From positions 62,001 through 126,000 of the forward strand of contig NZ_JBMIRR010000021.1 in NCBI RefSeq assembly GCF_049195245.1: a DNA stretch of 64,000 nt, given 5' to 3'. Numbering within the stretch: position 1 is the first letter of the stretch; each line of letters begins with the position of its first letter. A program made the position numbers and the translations under genes. This stretch comes from Arenimonas sp049195245 (GTDB lineage: Bacteria; Pseudomonadota; Gammaproteobacteria; Xanthomonadales; Xanthomonadaceae). This document shows positions 56,002 to 64,000 of this stretch, one piece after another. The notes beneath the pieces were generated by a model that saw nothing but the letters and a program-made list of their open reading frames with translations, searched no databases and was not told the origin of the DNA.

Positions 56002-57621
56002 ATGAGGCTGTCGGCCAACCAGCTGACGGCCGGAGTGTCGATCCTGTTCGTGCTGGCCTACAGCGGCGGCTTCTGGAAGCAGCTGCTGGCGGCGGACGTG
56101 CCGACCGGCGCGCGCGGCGTGCTGTTCCTGGTCGCGTGCGGCGTGCTGCTGGCGGGTGTCAACATGTTGATGCTGTCGCTGGCGGCCTGGCGCTTCGTGC
56201 AGAAGCCCGTGCTGGCACTGGTGATCGTGCTGTCCGCGGCGGCGGCCTACTTCATCGACAGCTACGGCGTGGTGGTGGACCGCCACGCGCTGCAGAGCGT
56301 GCTGGAAACCAACGCGCGCGAGGGTGCGCAGTGGGTGTCTTGGAGAATGTTGGGCTACCTCGGGCTGCTGGGCCTGCTGCCCGTGCTGGCGCTGGCCTGG
56401 GTGCGTGTGGACTACCGCCCCTGGACGCGCGAGCTGCCTTCGCGGGTACTGATGATGCTCGCCGCACTGGCGCTGATGGCGCTGGCGGTGCTGCCGTTTT
56501 CGCGCGAGATGGCGTCCACTGCGCGCAACCATGCGCAGCTGCGGCACCTGGCCACGCCGGCCAACCTGTTCAACGCCGTGCGTGGCTACCTCAAACACAG
56601 CGCCCCGGCGGTCCCGACGGCAGTTGCACCGCTGGGCGCCGATGCGCGGGCCGGCGCACGGGCCACCGGCGGGCCACCTCGGCTGCTGGTGATCGTCATC
56701 GGTGAATCTGCGCGGGCATCGAGCTTTGGCCTCGGCGGCTATCCGCGCCCGACCACGCCCGAGCTGGCAAAACTCGACCTGGTCTATTTCAAGGACGTGC
56801 GCAGCTGCGGCACCAACACCGCCACCTCGCTGCCCTGCATGTTCTCCAACCTCGGGCGCGGTCACTACAGCGAGGCCAGGGCCAAATCGTCCGAGAACCT
56901 GCTGGACGTGATTGGCCACGCCGGCTTCGCGGTGGAGTGGGAAGACAACAACACCGGCAGCAAGCGCATCGCCCTGCGCAGCCAGGAAGAGGACATGGGT
57001 GCACTGGGCGCCAGCGATCTGTGCGACGCGGAAGGCTGCCTGGACGAACTGCTGGTGCGCCACCTGCGCCAGGAGCTGCGGCCCGGCGACGCGGACGCCA
57101 TGCGCGACAAGGTCTACGTGCTGCACATGATCGGCAGCCACGGGCCGGCCTACTTCAGGCGCTATCCCAAGTCGTTCGCGCGCTTCACCCCAACCTGCGA
57201 CAGCGTCGCGCTGCAGGCCTGCACCCAGGAGCAGATCCGCAACAGCTACGACAACACCATCGCCTACACCGACCACATCCTGGCCCGGCTGGTGCGGCTG
57301 CTGCAGGACAACGCCGACCGGCGCCCTTCGGCTCTGCTGTATGTGTCCGACCACGGCGAGTCGACGGGCGAGAACGGCATGTACCTGCATGGCGCGCCGT
57401 ACCTGATCGCCCCGGACGAACAGACGCGGGTGCCGATGCTGCTGTGGACGTCGGCGCCGTTCCGCCAGTGGCGCGGGCTGGACGCGGACTGCGCGCAGTC
57501 GCGCGCCTCGGCGCCGCTGAGCCACGACCACTTCTTCCACACCGTGCTGGGGCTGCTGGACCTGCAGACCACCGCCTATCGCGCGGACTTCGACGCCCTG
57601 GCGGGCTGCGCCCCGGTGTGA
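56002..57621 (+). CDS. Lipid A phosphoethanolamine transferase (EptA/MCR family)
   Basis: The 539-residue protein has five N-terminal membrane segments (to about residue 190) and a periplasmic alkaline-phosphatase-fold domain. The metal and catalytic residues are visible: Glu in GESARAS, the nucleophile Thr in SCGTNTATSLPCMFS, MIGSHGP, and SDHGES. These enzymes move phosphoethanolamine from phosphatidylethanolamine to lipid A, lowering its negative charge. ATG 56002 is chosen because membrane helix 1 follows at once and the length fits the family (about 540); an in-frame ATG at 55915 would add a 29-residue basic extension. Substrate specificity within the family is not certain. Confidence 0.92.
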   Translation: MRLSANQLTAGVSILFVLAYSGGFWKQLLAADVPTGARGVLFLVACGVLLAGVNMLMLSLAAWRFVQKPVLALVIVLSAAAAYFIDSYGVVVDRHALQSVLETNAREGAQWVSWRMLGYLGLLGLLPVLALAWVRVDYRPWTRELPSRVLMMLAALALMALAVLPFSREMASTARNHAQLRHLATPANLFNAVRGYLKHSAPAVPTAVAPLGADARAGARATGGPPRLLVIVIGESARASSFGLGGYPRPTTPELAKLDLVYFKDVRSCGTNTATSLPCMFSNLGRGHYSEARAKSSENLLDVIGHAGFAVEWEDNNTGSKRIALRSQEEDMGALGASDLCDAEGCLDELLVRHLRQELRPGDADAMRDKVYVLHMIGSHGPAYFRRYPKSFARFTPTCDSVALQACTQEQIRNSYDNTIAYTDHILARLVRLLQDNADRRPSALLYVSDHGESTGENGMYLHGAPYLIAPDEQTRVPMLLWTSAPFRQWRGLDADCAQSRASAPLSHDHFFHTVLGLLDLQTTAYRADFDALAGCAPV

Positions 57622-57702
57622 GGGTGCAACGGTCATCCGACAGGCGCTGCGACGCCGGCCCGACGATGCGACAATGGCGGCCTCACCCTGCTGCCGCCCG
57701 CC

Positions 57703-58605
57703 ATGCCCTTCCTCGAACTTTCCCTGCGCTGCCGCGCCGACGACGAACACCGCGTCGAGAACGCGCTGAATGATCTTGGCGCCCTGTCCGTCACGTTGAT
57801 GGATGCCGACGCCGCCACGCCGAACGAGCAGGCCGTGCTGGAGCCCGGCGTGGGCGAGACGCCGCTGTGGCCCGAGATCACGATGATCGCGCTGTTCCCG
57901 GGCGACACGCTGGCCGAACTGGTGCTGCACGCGCTGGAGTCCTTCGACGACGGCATCGACCTGTCGCAGGCCGATTTCCGCGAAGTGGCCGACCAGGACT
58001 GGGAGCGCGCGTGGATGGACCAGTACGTGCCGCTGTCGTTCGGCCGCCGCACCTGGATCGTGCCCTGGAACATGGAAGCGCCGCCCGAGGCCAGGGACGG
58101 CGTCATCGTCCGGCTCGATCCGGGGCTGGCCTTCGGCTCGGGCACGCACCCGACCACCGCGCTGTGCCTGCGCTGGCTCGACTCGCTCGTGCTGCGCGGC
58201 AAGACCGTGCTCGATTTCGGCTGCGGCAGCGGCATCCTGGCGCTGGCCGCCTTGAAGCTGGGCGCCGAGCGCGCGGTCGGCGTCGACAACGACCCGCAGG
58301 CGCTGGCCGCCAGCGCCGACAACGCCGAGCGCAACGGCGTCGGCGACCTGCTCAGCGTCTACGCGCCGGAAACGGAACCGCCGGCGACCTACCCGGTGGT
58401 GGTGGCCAACATCCTGGCGTCGGCGCTGGACGCCCTGGCCGAAACCCTGGCCGCGCGCGTCGCGCCCGGCGGCGTCATCGCGATGTCCGGCATCCTGGCG
58501 GGGCAGGAGCACGCGCTGATCGAGCGCTACGGCGCGTGGTTCGACCAGCTCGAGGCGATGCAGGATGGGGACTGGATGCGGATTACCGGCGTGAGAAAAG
58601 AATAG
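57703..58605 (+). CDS. prmA: Ribosomal protein L11 methyltransferase
   Basis: The 300-residue protein has the PrmA N-terminal substrate domain (FLELSLRCRADDEHRVENAL, first part) and a SAM-dependent methyltransferase domain with FGSGTHPTTALCL, LDFGCGSGILALAALKLGA and VVVANILASAL (the NIL motif). It trimethylates lysines and the N-terminus of L11. In many gammaproteobacteria prmA lies near fis; here the order prmA, DUF3426 gene, fis, purH fits that layout. Confidence 0.96.
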   Translation: MPFLELSLRCRADDEHRVENALNDLGALSVTLMDADAATPNEQAVLEPGVGETPLWPEITMIALFPGDTLAELVLHALESFDDGIDLSQADFREVADQDWERAWMDQYVPLSFGRRTWIVPWNMEAPPEARDGVIVRLDPGLAFGSGTHPTTALCLRWLDSLVLRGKTVLDFGCGSGILALAALKLGAERAVGVDNDPQALAASADNAERNGVGDLLSVYAPETEPPATYPVVVANILASALDALAETLAARVAPGGVIAMSGILAGQEHALIERYGAWFDQLEAMQDGDWMRITGVRKE

Positions 58606-58656
58606 GAACCAGTTCCTGGTTCCTGATTCCGGCCCTCCACCCGCTATCATCGCCTC

Positions 58657-59175
58657 ATGCCCCCCCGCACCCCCCGCTTCGCCACCTCCGACACCCCGGC
58701 GCCCGCCGCACCGCTGCCCTGGCGCTGGTGGCTGGCCGCGGCGGTGCTCGCGCTGGCGCTGGTGCTGCAGCTGATCCTGGCCGACCGCGCACGGCTGGCC
58801 GGTGATGCCGGCTGGCGGCCGCGGCTGGAGACGGTATGCGGGCTGCTGCGCTGTTCGCTGCCCGCCTGGCACGAGCCCGATGCGTTCCGGGTCACCAACC
58901 GCGAGGTGCGTCCGCATCCCACGGCGCCCGGTGCCCTGCTGGTGACCACCAGTTTCCGCAACGATGCCCGCTGGGCCCAGGCCTGGCCGGTGATGGAAGT
59001 GGCGCTGCACGACATCGATGGGCAGGCCCTGGGCCTGCGCCGGTTCGCGCCGCTGGAATACCTGGGCAGCCCGCCGTCCTCGCCCCTGATCGCGCCGGGG
59101 CAGTCGGCCAGCGCCACCCTGGAGATCCTGGACCCGGGCAAGCGCGCGGTCGCATTCACCTTCGACTTCCACTAA
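58657..59175 (+). CDS. DUF3426 membrane protein without zinc ribbon
   Basis: The 172-residue product has a single membrane segment (about 22-42) and a DUF3426 beta domain (about 55-172) with VTNREVRPHP, LLVTTSFRNDARWAQAWPVMEV and FAPLEYLGS. In other xanthomonads and pseudomonads the same gene, next to prmA, begins with a zinc-ribbon (MJ0042-type) that is absent here. ATG 58657 lies 6 bases after a -10-like GCTATCAT, which supports this short start and a leaderless mRNA. The function is unknown. Confidence 0.85.
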   Translation: MPPRTPRFATSDTPAPAAPLPWRWWLAAAVLALALVLQLILADRARLAGDAGWRPRLETVCGLLRCSLPAWHEPDAFRVTNREVRPHPTAPGALLVTTSFRNDARWAQAWPVMEVALHDIDGQALGLRRFAPLEYLGSPPSSPLIAPGQSASATLEILDPGKRAVAFTFDFH

Positions 59176-59295
59176 CGCACGCCGTACCCCCGGGACATTC
59201 GCACCCCGGAAAGCTTTCACGTAGACTGCCTCCCCCGTCGAATCCGGCGGGCACCCGCAAGGAAGCGGTCACCACTTTCCCGGAGCTTCTCCGAC

Positions 59296-59574
59296 GTGAA
59301 TGCCCAACACGCGGCGCGTGCCGATTCCGCCAGCCATGCCCCCGGCCACACCCCGCTGCGCGACCATGTTTCCCGGTCGGTGCGGCGTTACCTGCAGGAC
59401 CTCAACGGCTGCGACATCGACGACCTCTACGAGGTGGTGCTGCGCGAGATCGAGGCGCCCCTGTTCGCCGAAGTGCTGCGCCACTGCGACAACAACCAGA
59501 GCCGCGCCGCGGCCTGCCTGGGCATCAACCGCGCCACCCTGCGCAAGAAGCTGAAGTCCTACGGCCTGGCCTGA
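59296..59574 (+). CDS. fis: DNA-binding protein Fis
   Basis: The 92-residue nucleoid protein has the Fis C-terminal helix-turn-helix NNQSRAAACLGINRATLRKKLKSYGL (landmarks NQSRAAACLGINR, LRKKLKSYG) and a dimerisation region DDLYEVVLREIEAPL. It bends DNA at growth-linked promoters. GTG at 59296 is the only suitable start. Neighbours on both sides, prmA and purH, match the usual gammaproteobacterial context; E. coli fis instead follows dusB. Confidence 0.95.
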   Translation: MNAQHAARADSASHAPGHTPLRDHVSRSVRRYLQDLNGCDIDDLYEVVLREIEAPLFAEVLRHCDNNQSRAAACLGINRATLRKKLKSYGLA

Positions 59575-59614
59575 AGCGTCCTTCCGACGCGGCAAAAAGC
59601 TCGGCAAGCCCCGG

Positions 59615-59620
59615 TATAAT
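59615..59620 (+). promoter_or_regulatory. -10 box (TATAAT) of purH
   Basis: A consensus TATAAT lies 24 bases before ATG 59645. The -35 region is weak (GCAAAA). With the fis stop at 59574 it suggests purH-purD has its own promoter. Confidence 0.5.
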
Positions 59621-59644
59621 CGCGCCTTCCCCATGAGGTGCCCG

Positions 59645-61213
59645 ATGACCGCCGAACGCCAACCCGTCCGCCGTGCGCTGCTGTCCGTTTCCGACAAGAC
59701 CGGCGTGGTCGAACTGGCGCAGGGACTGGCCGCGCTGGGCGTGCAGCTGCTGTCCACCGGCGGCACCGCGAAGGCGCTGCGCGAGGCGGGCATTGCGGTC
59801 ACCGATGTCAGCGACGTCACCGGCTTCCCCGAAATCATGGACGGCCGGGTCAAGACCCTGCACCCGGCCATCCACGGCGGCCTGCTCGGCCGCAGCGGCA
59901 CCGACGATGCGCTGATGGCGCAGCACGGCATCGCGCCGATCGACCTGCTGGTGGTCAATCTGTATCCGTTCGAGGCCACCGTGGCCAGGCCCGACTGCAG
60001 CTACGACGATGCGGTGGAGAACATCGACATCGGCGGCCCGGCCATGCTGCGCGCCGCCGCGAAGAACCATGCGCGCGTCAGCGTGGTCGTGGATCCGGCC
60101 GACTACGACGCGATGCTCGAGGCCCTGAAGGCCGGCGGCAGCACCGCGGCGATGCGCCGCACCTACGCCGCCAAGGCCTACGCCCACACCAGCCATTACG
60201 ACGGGCAGATCACGCAGTGGCTGTCGCCGCGCGCCGCCGAGCCGGACGCCCCGGAGGCCTGGCCGCACACCTTCAACCTGTCGCTGGGCCTGGCCTCGTC
60301 GCTGCGTTACGGCGAGAACCCGCACCAGCGCGGCGCGCTGTACGTGGAGAAGAACGCGCCGCAGGGCATCGTCGCCACCGCACGCTTCCTGCAGGGCAAG
60401 GAGCTGAGCTACAACAACCTGGCCGACGCCGACGCGGCGCTGGAATGCGTCAAGGCTTTCGACGCGCCCGCCTGCGTCATCGTCAAGCACGCCAACCCCT
60501 GCGGCGTGGCGGTGGCGGCCGACCTGATGACCGCCTACGACCGCGCCTACGCGGTCGACCCGACCTCGGCCTTCGGCGGCATCATCGCCTTCAACCGCGA
60601 GCTCGACGCCGCCACCGCGGCCGAGATCCTCAAGCGCCAGTTCGTCGAAGTGGTGCTGGCGCCCTCCATCGCCGCCGATGCGCTGCCGCACTTCGCGAAG
60701 AAGGCCAACGTGCGCGTGCTGGCCACCGGCGCGCTCAAGCCCGCCACCGGCATGGAATACAAGCGCATCGCCGGCGGCCTGCTGGTGCAGGACGCCGACA
60801 CCGACACGCTCACTGCGGCCGACCTCAAGGTGGTCTCGAAACTCGCCCCCACTGCGGACCAGATGCGCGACCTGCTGTTCGCCTGGAAAGTGGCGATGTA
60901 CGTGAAGTCCAACGCCATCGTCTACGCGCGCGACCTTCAGACCATCGGCATCGGCGCGGGCCAGATGAGCCGCGTGGTCAGCGCCAAGATCGCCGGCCTC
61001 AAGGCCGAGGAAGCGGGCCTGGTCGTGCCCGGCTCGGTGATGGCCTCCGACGCCTTCTTCCCGTTCCGCGACGGCATCGATGCCGCCGCGAAGGCCGGCA
61101 TCGCCGCGGTGATCCAGCCGGGCGGTTCGATGCGCGACGCCGAAGTCATCGCTGCCGCCGACGAAGCCGGCATGGCGATGGTGTTCACCGGCCGCCGCCA
61201 CTTCCGCCACTGA
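59645..61213 (+). CDS. purH: Bifunctional AICAR transformylase/IMP cyclohydrolase
   Basis: The 522-residue enzyme carries out the last two steps of IMP synthesis. The N-terminal cyclohydrolase domain has RRALLSVSDKTG, LLSTGGTAKAL and DGRVKTLHPAIHGG. The C-terminal transformylase domain has LRYGENPHQR, CVIVKHANPCGVA (catalytic Lys-His), PTSAFGGIIAFN and GQMSRVVSA. ATG 59645 is preferred over 59633: the GAGG lies 6 bases before it. purD follows 13 bases after the stop. Confidence 0.98.
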   Translation: MTAERQPVRRALLSVSDKTGVVELAQGLAALGVQLLSTGGTAKALREAGIAVTDVSDVTGFPEIMDGRVKTLHPAIHGGLLGRSGTDDALMAQHGIAPIDLLVVNLYPFEATVARPDCSYDDAVENIDIGGPAMLRAAAKNHARVSVVVDPADYDAMLEALKAGGSTAAMRRTYAAKAYAHTSHYDGQITQWLSPRAAEPDAPEAWPHTFNLSLGLASSLRYGENPHQRGALYVEKNAPQGIVATARFLQGKELSYNNLADADAALECVKAFDAPACVIVKHANPCGVAVAADLMTAYDRAYAVDPTSAFGGIIAFNRELDAATAAEILKRQFVEVVLAPSIAADALPHFAKKANVRVLATGALKPATGMEYKRIAGGLLVQDADTDTLTAADLKVVSKLAPTADQMRDLLFAWKVAMYVKSNAIVYARDLQTIGIGAGQMSRVVSAKIAGLKAEEAGLVVPGSVMASDAFFPFRDGIDAAAKAGIAAVIQPGGSMRDAEVIAAADEAGMAMVFTGRRHFRH

Positions 61214-61226
61214 CCGGAGCCGACGC

Positions 61227-62510
61227 ATGAAAATCCTGGTGATCGGATCCGGCGGCCGTGAGCACGCCCTGGCCTGGAAGCTGGCGCAGTCCGCGCGCGT
61301 GGACGAAGTGCTGGTCGCGCCCGGCAACGCCGGCACGGCCACCGAGGCCCGCTGCCGAAACGTGGCCATCGCGGCCACAGACATCGACGGCCTGCTGAAG
61401 CTGGCCGCCGAGGAAAACATCGAGCTCACGGTGGTCGGCCCCGAACTGCCGCTGGTCAAGGGCGTGGTGGACCGCTTCCGCGCCGAGGGCCGACGCATCT
61501 TCGGGCCCACCGCGGCCGCCGCCCAGCTCGAGGGCAGCAAGGCCTACGCCAAGGATTTCCTGGCGCGCCACAAGATTCCGACCGCCTACTACGCCGTCTA
61601 CGAGGACGTGGACCTGGCGCTGCAGCACGTGCGCGACCACGGCGCGCCCATCGTGATCAAGGCCGACGGCCTGGCCGCCGGCAAGGGCGTGGTGGTGGCG
61701 ATGACGCTGGAAGAGGCCGAGGCCGCGATCACCTGGATGCTCGAGGGCGAAGCCTTCGGCGAGGCCGGCGCGCGCGTGGTGATCGAGGAATTCCTGGAGG
61801 GCGAGGAAGCCAGCTTCATCTCGATGGTGGACGGCCGCACCGCGCTGCCGATGGCCACCTCGCAGGACCACAAGCGCGTGGGCGACGGCGACACCGGTCC
61901 CAACACCGGCGGCATGGGCGCGTACTCGCCGGCGCCGGTGGTCACGCCCGAGGTGCATGAACGCGTGATGCGCGAAGTGGTCGAACCCACCGTGCGCGGC
62001 ATGATCGAAGACGGCATTCCCTTCACCGGTTTCCTCTACGCGGGCCTGATGATCTCGCCCGACGGCGCGCCCAAGGTGATCGAGTACAACGTGCGCTTCG
62101 GCGACCCGGAAACCCAGCCGGTGATGCTGCGCCTGCGCAGCGACCTGCTGGGCCTGGTCGAGGCCGCGATCGACGGCCGCCTGGACCAGGTCAGCGCCGA
62201 CTGGGACGCGCGCCCCAGCCTGGGCGTGGTGATGGCGGCCGAACACTATCCCGACACGCCCCGCACCGGCGACGCGATCAGCGGCCTGGACATCAACCCC
62301 GGCTACGGCGCCAAGATCTTCCATGCCGGCACGCGCCTGGTGGACGGCAAGGTCCTGACCGCCGGCGGCCGCGTGCTCTGCGCCTGCGCCCTGGGCGACA
62401 CCGTGGCCGATGCACAGCAGCGTGCCTACCTGGCCGTGGCCAACATAGACTGGGCGGGCGAGTTCCATCGCCACGACATCGGTTGGCGCGCGATCTCTCG
62501 ACCGGCCTAG
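61227..62510 (+). CDS. purD: Phosphoribosylamine-glycine ligase (GAR synthetase)
   Basis: The 427-residue ATP-grasp enzyme joins glycine to phosphoribosylamine. Landmarks are KILVIGSGGREHALAW, GPELPLVKGV, IVIKADGLAAGKGVVVA, SQDHKRVGDGDTGPNTGGMGA and YNVRFGDPETQ. It forms an operon with purH, the order seen in E. coli. Confidence 0.98.
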   Translation: MKILVIGSGGREHALAWKLAQSARVDEVLVAPGNAGTATEARCRNVAIAATDIDGLLKLAAEENIELTVVGPELPLVKGVVDRFRAEGRRIFGPTAAAAQLEGSKAYAKDFLARHKIPTAYYAVYEDVDLALQHVRDHGAPIVIKADGLAAGKGVVVAMTLEEAEAAITWMLEGEAFGEAGARVVIEEFLEGEEASFISMVDGRTALPMATSQDHKRVGDGDTGPNTGGMGAYSPAPVVTPEVHERVMREVVEPTVRGMIEDGIPFTGFLYAGLMISPDGAPKVIEYNVRFGDPETQPVMLRLRSDLLGLVEAAIDGRLDQVSADWDARPSLGVVMAAEHYPDTPRTGDAISGLDINPGYGAKIFHAGTRLVDGKVLTAGGRVLCACALGDTVADAQQRAYLAVANIDWAGEFHRHDIGWRAISRPA

Positions 62511-62532
62511 CCCCCGCCCTGTGGAGTCCCCG

Positions 62533-63027
62533 ATGCGCCCAGCCCCCACGACTCCCCAGCCCGACTCCCGCCTGCCGCGCGTGCGGCTGGCCATCGCCCT
62601 GATCGTGGTCTGCCTGGGCCTGATCGGCCTGGCGGTGTGGGCTGCGCAGCGACACTGGCGCGAGGCCTCGCTGCTCGGCATCACCCAGGGCGTGGTGGAG
62701 GACCTTTCCAAAGACCTGCCCAAGGCCTACGGCGACGGCCTGGTGCTGGAGTCGGTGCGCGCCGAGCCCGGCCGCGTGCTGATGGTCGTGCGCAGCACCC
62801 GCCGCTCGCTCGATACCGCCTCGCGCGACCTGCGCTCGCTGGAAATTGCACGCACCATCGAACAGCAGGTGATGCTGGGCTACTGCGACAACCCCAGCGT
62901 GAAGCAGGTGCTGTCCACCGGCGTGGTGTTCGTGCGGCGCTACCTGGACCTGCAGGACCGGCTGTTCTTCGAGGTAGGACTCACCGCCGAGGACTGCCGC
63001 CGTCGCAACCTGCGCACGCCTTCCTGA
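62533..63027 (+). CDS. Small single-pass membrane protein of unknown function
   Basis: The 164-residue product has one membrane segment (about 21-40, LAIALIVVCLGLIGLAVWA) and a periplasmic part with alternating hydrophobic strands and helices (EQQVMLGYCDNPSVKQVL, FVRRYLDLQDRLFFEVGL) ending in a Cys-containing CRRRN. I do not recognise the family. ATG 62533 is chosen over GTG 62521 because GGAG lies 7 bases before it. It starts 22 bases after purD and may be cotranscribed with the pur genes. Confidence 0.7.
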   Translation: MRPAPTTPQPDSRLPRVRLAIALIVVCLGLIGLAVWAAQRHWREASLLGITQGVVEDLSKDLPKAYGDGLVLESVRAEPGRVLMVVRSTRRSLDTASRDLRSLEIARTIEQQVMLGYCDNPSVKQVLSTGVVFVRRYLDLQDRLFFEVGLTAEDCRRRNLRTPS

Positions 63028-63043
63028 TCCGGAGCGACCCGCG

Positions 63044-64000
63044 ATGAGCCCGTCCCCCGCCCTGCCGATCCCCTTCGCGCCGCGGTGGCGCGCGCTGTCG
63101 TTGGCCCTGCTGGCGCTGGCCTTGCCTGCGCACGCGGTGGACCAGCCCTCGTCCTATCCCGGCTGCGCCTCGCGGCAGGTGAGCGTGGCACCCGGCGGCA
63201 CGGTGCGCGTGGACCTGTCGCGCTGCCACGCTTTCGGCCTGGGTGAAGTGGCCACGCCGCCCGAACACGGCACCGCGACGCCGGGCGACGGCGATCCGGT
63301 GGACAGCTACGTCTATACGCACACGGGTGCGCCGGGCGCGGCCAGCGACCGCTTCGTGGTGCTGGACGACAACAGCGACTACATCGTGGTCAACGTTGCG
63401 CTCGGCGGTACCGCCTCTCCGCTGGTCGCGATACCCGCCACGCTGCCCGCCATGTACGCGGGCCTGGCCTTCCACCAGCGTCTGCAGGCCGAGGGCGGCA
63501 CCGCGCCCTATCGTTACCAGCTGGCGACGGGCGCATTGCCCGCGGGCCTGGCCCTGGCCGACGGCCTGATCACCGGCACGCCCACGCAGCGCGGCCCCTA
63601 TTCCTTCAGCCTGAGGGTGCAGGACGCCGCGGGCGCCTCGGCGCTGCGCAGCTACAGCGCGGCCGTGCTGCCGGCACCGCTGTCGGTCACGCCGCGCGGA
63701 CTCACGGCGGTGCAGGGCGCGCCCTTCCGGCAACCGCTGCAGGCGCGGGGCGGCGTGGCGCCGCACCAGTTCGCGCTCGAGCCCGGCGCCAGTCTGCCGC
63801 CGGGCCTGTCGCTGTCGCCCGCCGGGGTGCTGGAAGGCACGCCCGAAGGCTCGCCCGCGCGTTACACCGTGCGCGTTCGCGTCACCGATGCCAGCGGCGG
63901 CAGCGGCCGTCATTTCGAAGTCGAAGCGCTGAGCCTGTCCGTGGTGCCGCAGGTCGACGGGCAGCCGCGGCTATCGATCGCGCTGGCGCCTGTCGCCGTG
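63044..64000 (+). CDS. Exported protein with repeated putative Ig domains, cut by the right edge
   Basis: The frame is open to the end of the window (319 residues visible). A signal peptide (AHA-VD, about residue 32) is followed by a cadherin-like/VCBS-type unit (VSVAPGGTVRVDLSRC, ATPPEHGTATPGDG) and then at least two He_PIG-type Ig units (GGTAPYRYQLATGALPAGL and GGVAPHQFALEPGASLPPGL, each followed by LxGTPxxxxxYxxxVRVxD). Such repeats are usual in surface proteins. The C-terminus, which would show an anchor or autotransporter, is not visible. GGAG lies 9 bases before ATG. Confidence 0.85.
   Translation, partial: MSPSPALPIPFAPRWRALSLALLALALPAHAVDQPSSYPGCASRQVSVAPGGTVRVDLSRCHAFGLGEVATPPEHGTATPGDGDPVDSYVYTHTGAPGAASDRFVVLDDNSDYIVVNVALGGTASPLVAIPATLPAMYAGLAFHQRLQAEGGTAPYRYQLATGALPAGLALADGLITGTPTQRGPYSFSLRVQDAAGASALRSYSAAVLPAPLSVTPRGLTAVQGAPFRQPLQARGGVAPHQFALEPGASLPPGLSLSPAGVLEGTPEGSPARYTVRVRVTDASGGSGRHFEVEALSLSVVPQVDGQPRLSIALAPVAV

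Noticed and set aside
55885..59220. 1111-codon open frame antisense to the phosphoethanolamine transferase, prmA and DUF3426 genes
   Set aside because: It spans three well-supported genes on the opposite strand and has shadow composition.

Overview
This is a 64 kb stretch of ordinary bacterial chromosome, very GC-rich (roughly 70 percent by eye). The gene content suggests a gammaproteobacterium of the Lysobacteraceae/Xanthomonadaceae (Lysobacter or Luteimonas type). The evidence is the run pcm-like / tolC / waaA, two lipid A acyltransferases, an ECF sigma factor paired with a Ser/Thr kinase that carries TPRs, a large secreted S8 protease, groESL behind a CIRCE operator, and the order prmA / DUF3426 / fis / purH / purD. 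I assign the family, not a genus. I see no tRNA, rRNA, CRISPR array, prophage or intact insertion sequence.

Layout: 1-3000 holds the end of a GH13 alpha-glucosidase and thiC with a TPP riboswitch. 3001-7947 is an RND efflux pair divergent from its TetR regulator. 8161-15946 is envelope biogenesis: a Pcm-like methyltransferase, tolC, waaA, two LpxL/M acyltransferases, an O-antigen ligase/polymerase, a GT4 glycosyltransferase and a small zinc protein. 15947-16935 is a noncoding composite of inverted repeats. 16936-23808 carries YceI, an unknown exported protein, an ELM1 family protein, glnE and mgtE. 23927-28065 is a second RND adaptor/pump pair.

28062-33286 is a candidate signalling unit: a membrane Ser/Thr kinase with an outer TPR domain, divergent from an ECF sigma factor that lacks the usual acidic region 2 motif, followed by an exported lipoprotein and a Q/P-rich exported rhodanese. 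33367-39310 holds a GT2 enzyme, two exported unknowns, an S9 peptidase and a Cys-rich lipoprotein. 39311-39619 holds a third, partial copy of the 16 kb repeat. 39620-46978 holds the S8 protease, groEL, groES, a small membrane protein and an AraC/GyrI regulator. 47199-55061 holds a secreted endonuclease I fusion, an XRE regulator, dsbD, a TlpA-like thioredoxin, aroQ, accB and accC. 55048-64000 holds a TonB-like protein, a phosphoethanolamine transferase, prmA, a DUF3426 protein, fis, purH, purD, a small membrane protein and the start of an Ig-repeat exported protein.

The most unusual content is (i) the nested palindromic repeat family at 16.06-16.88 kb and 39.31-39.53 kb and (ii) the kinase / ECF sigma / lipoprotein / rhodanese module. 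Neither RND operon has its own outer-membrane channel, so the tolC gene at 8.8 kb is a plausible shared partner. Several genes have a -10-like box only 6-8 bases before ATG, which suggests leaderless transcripts.
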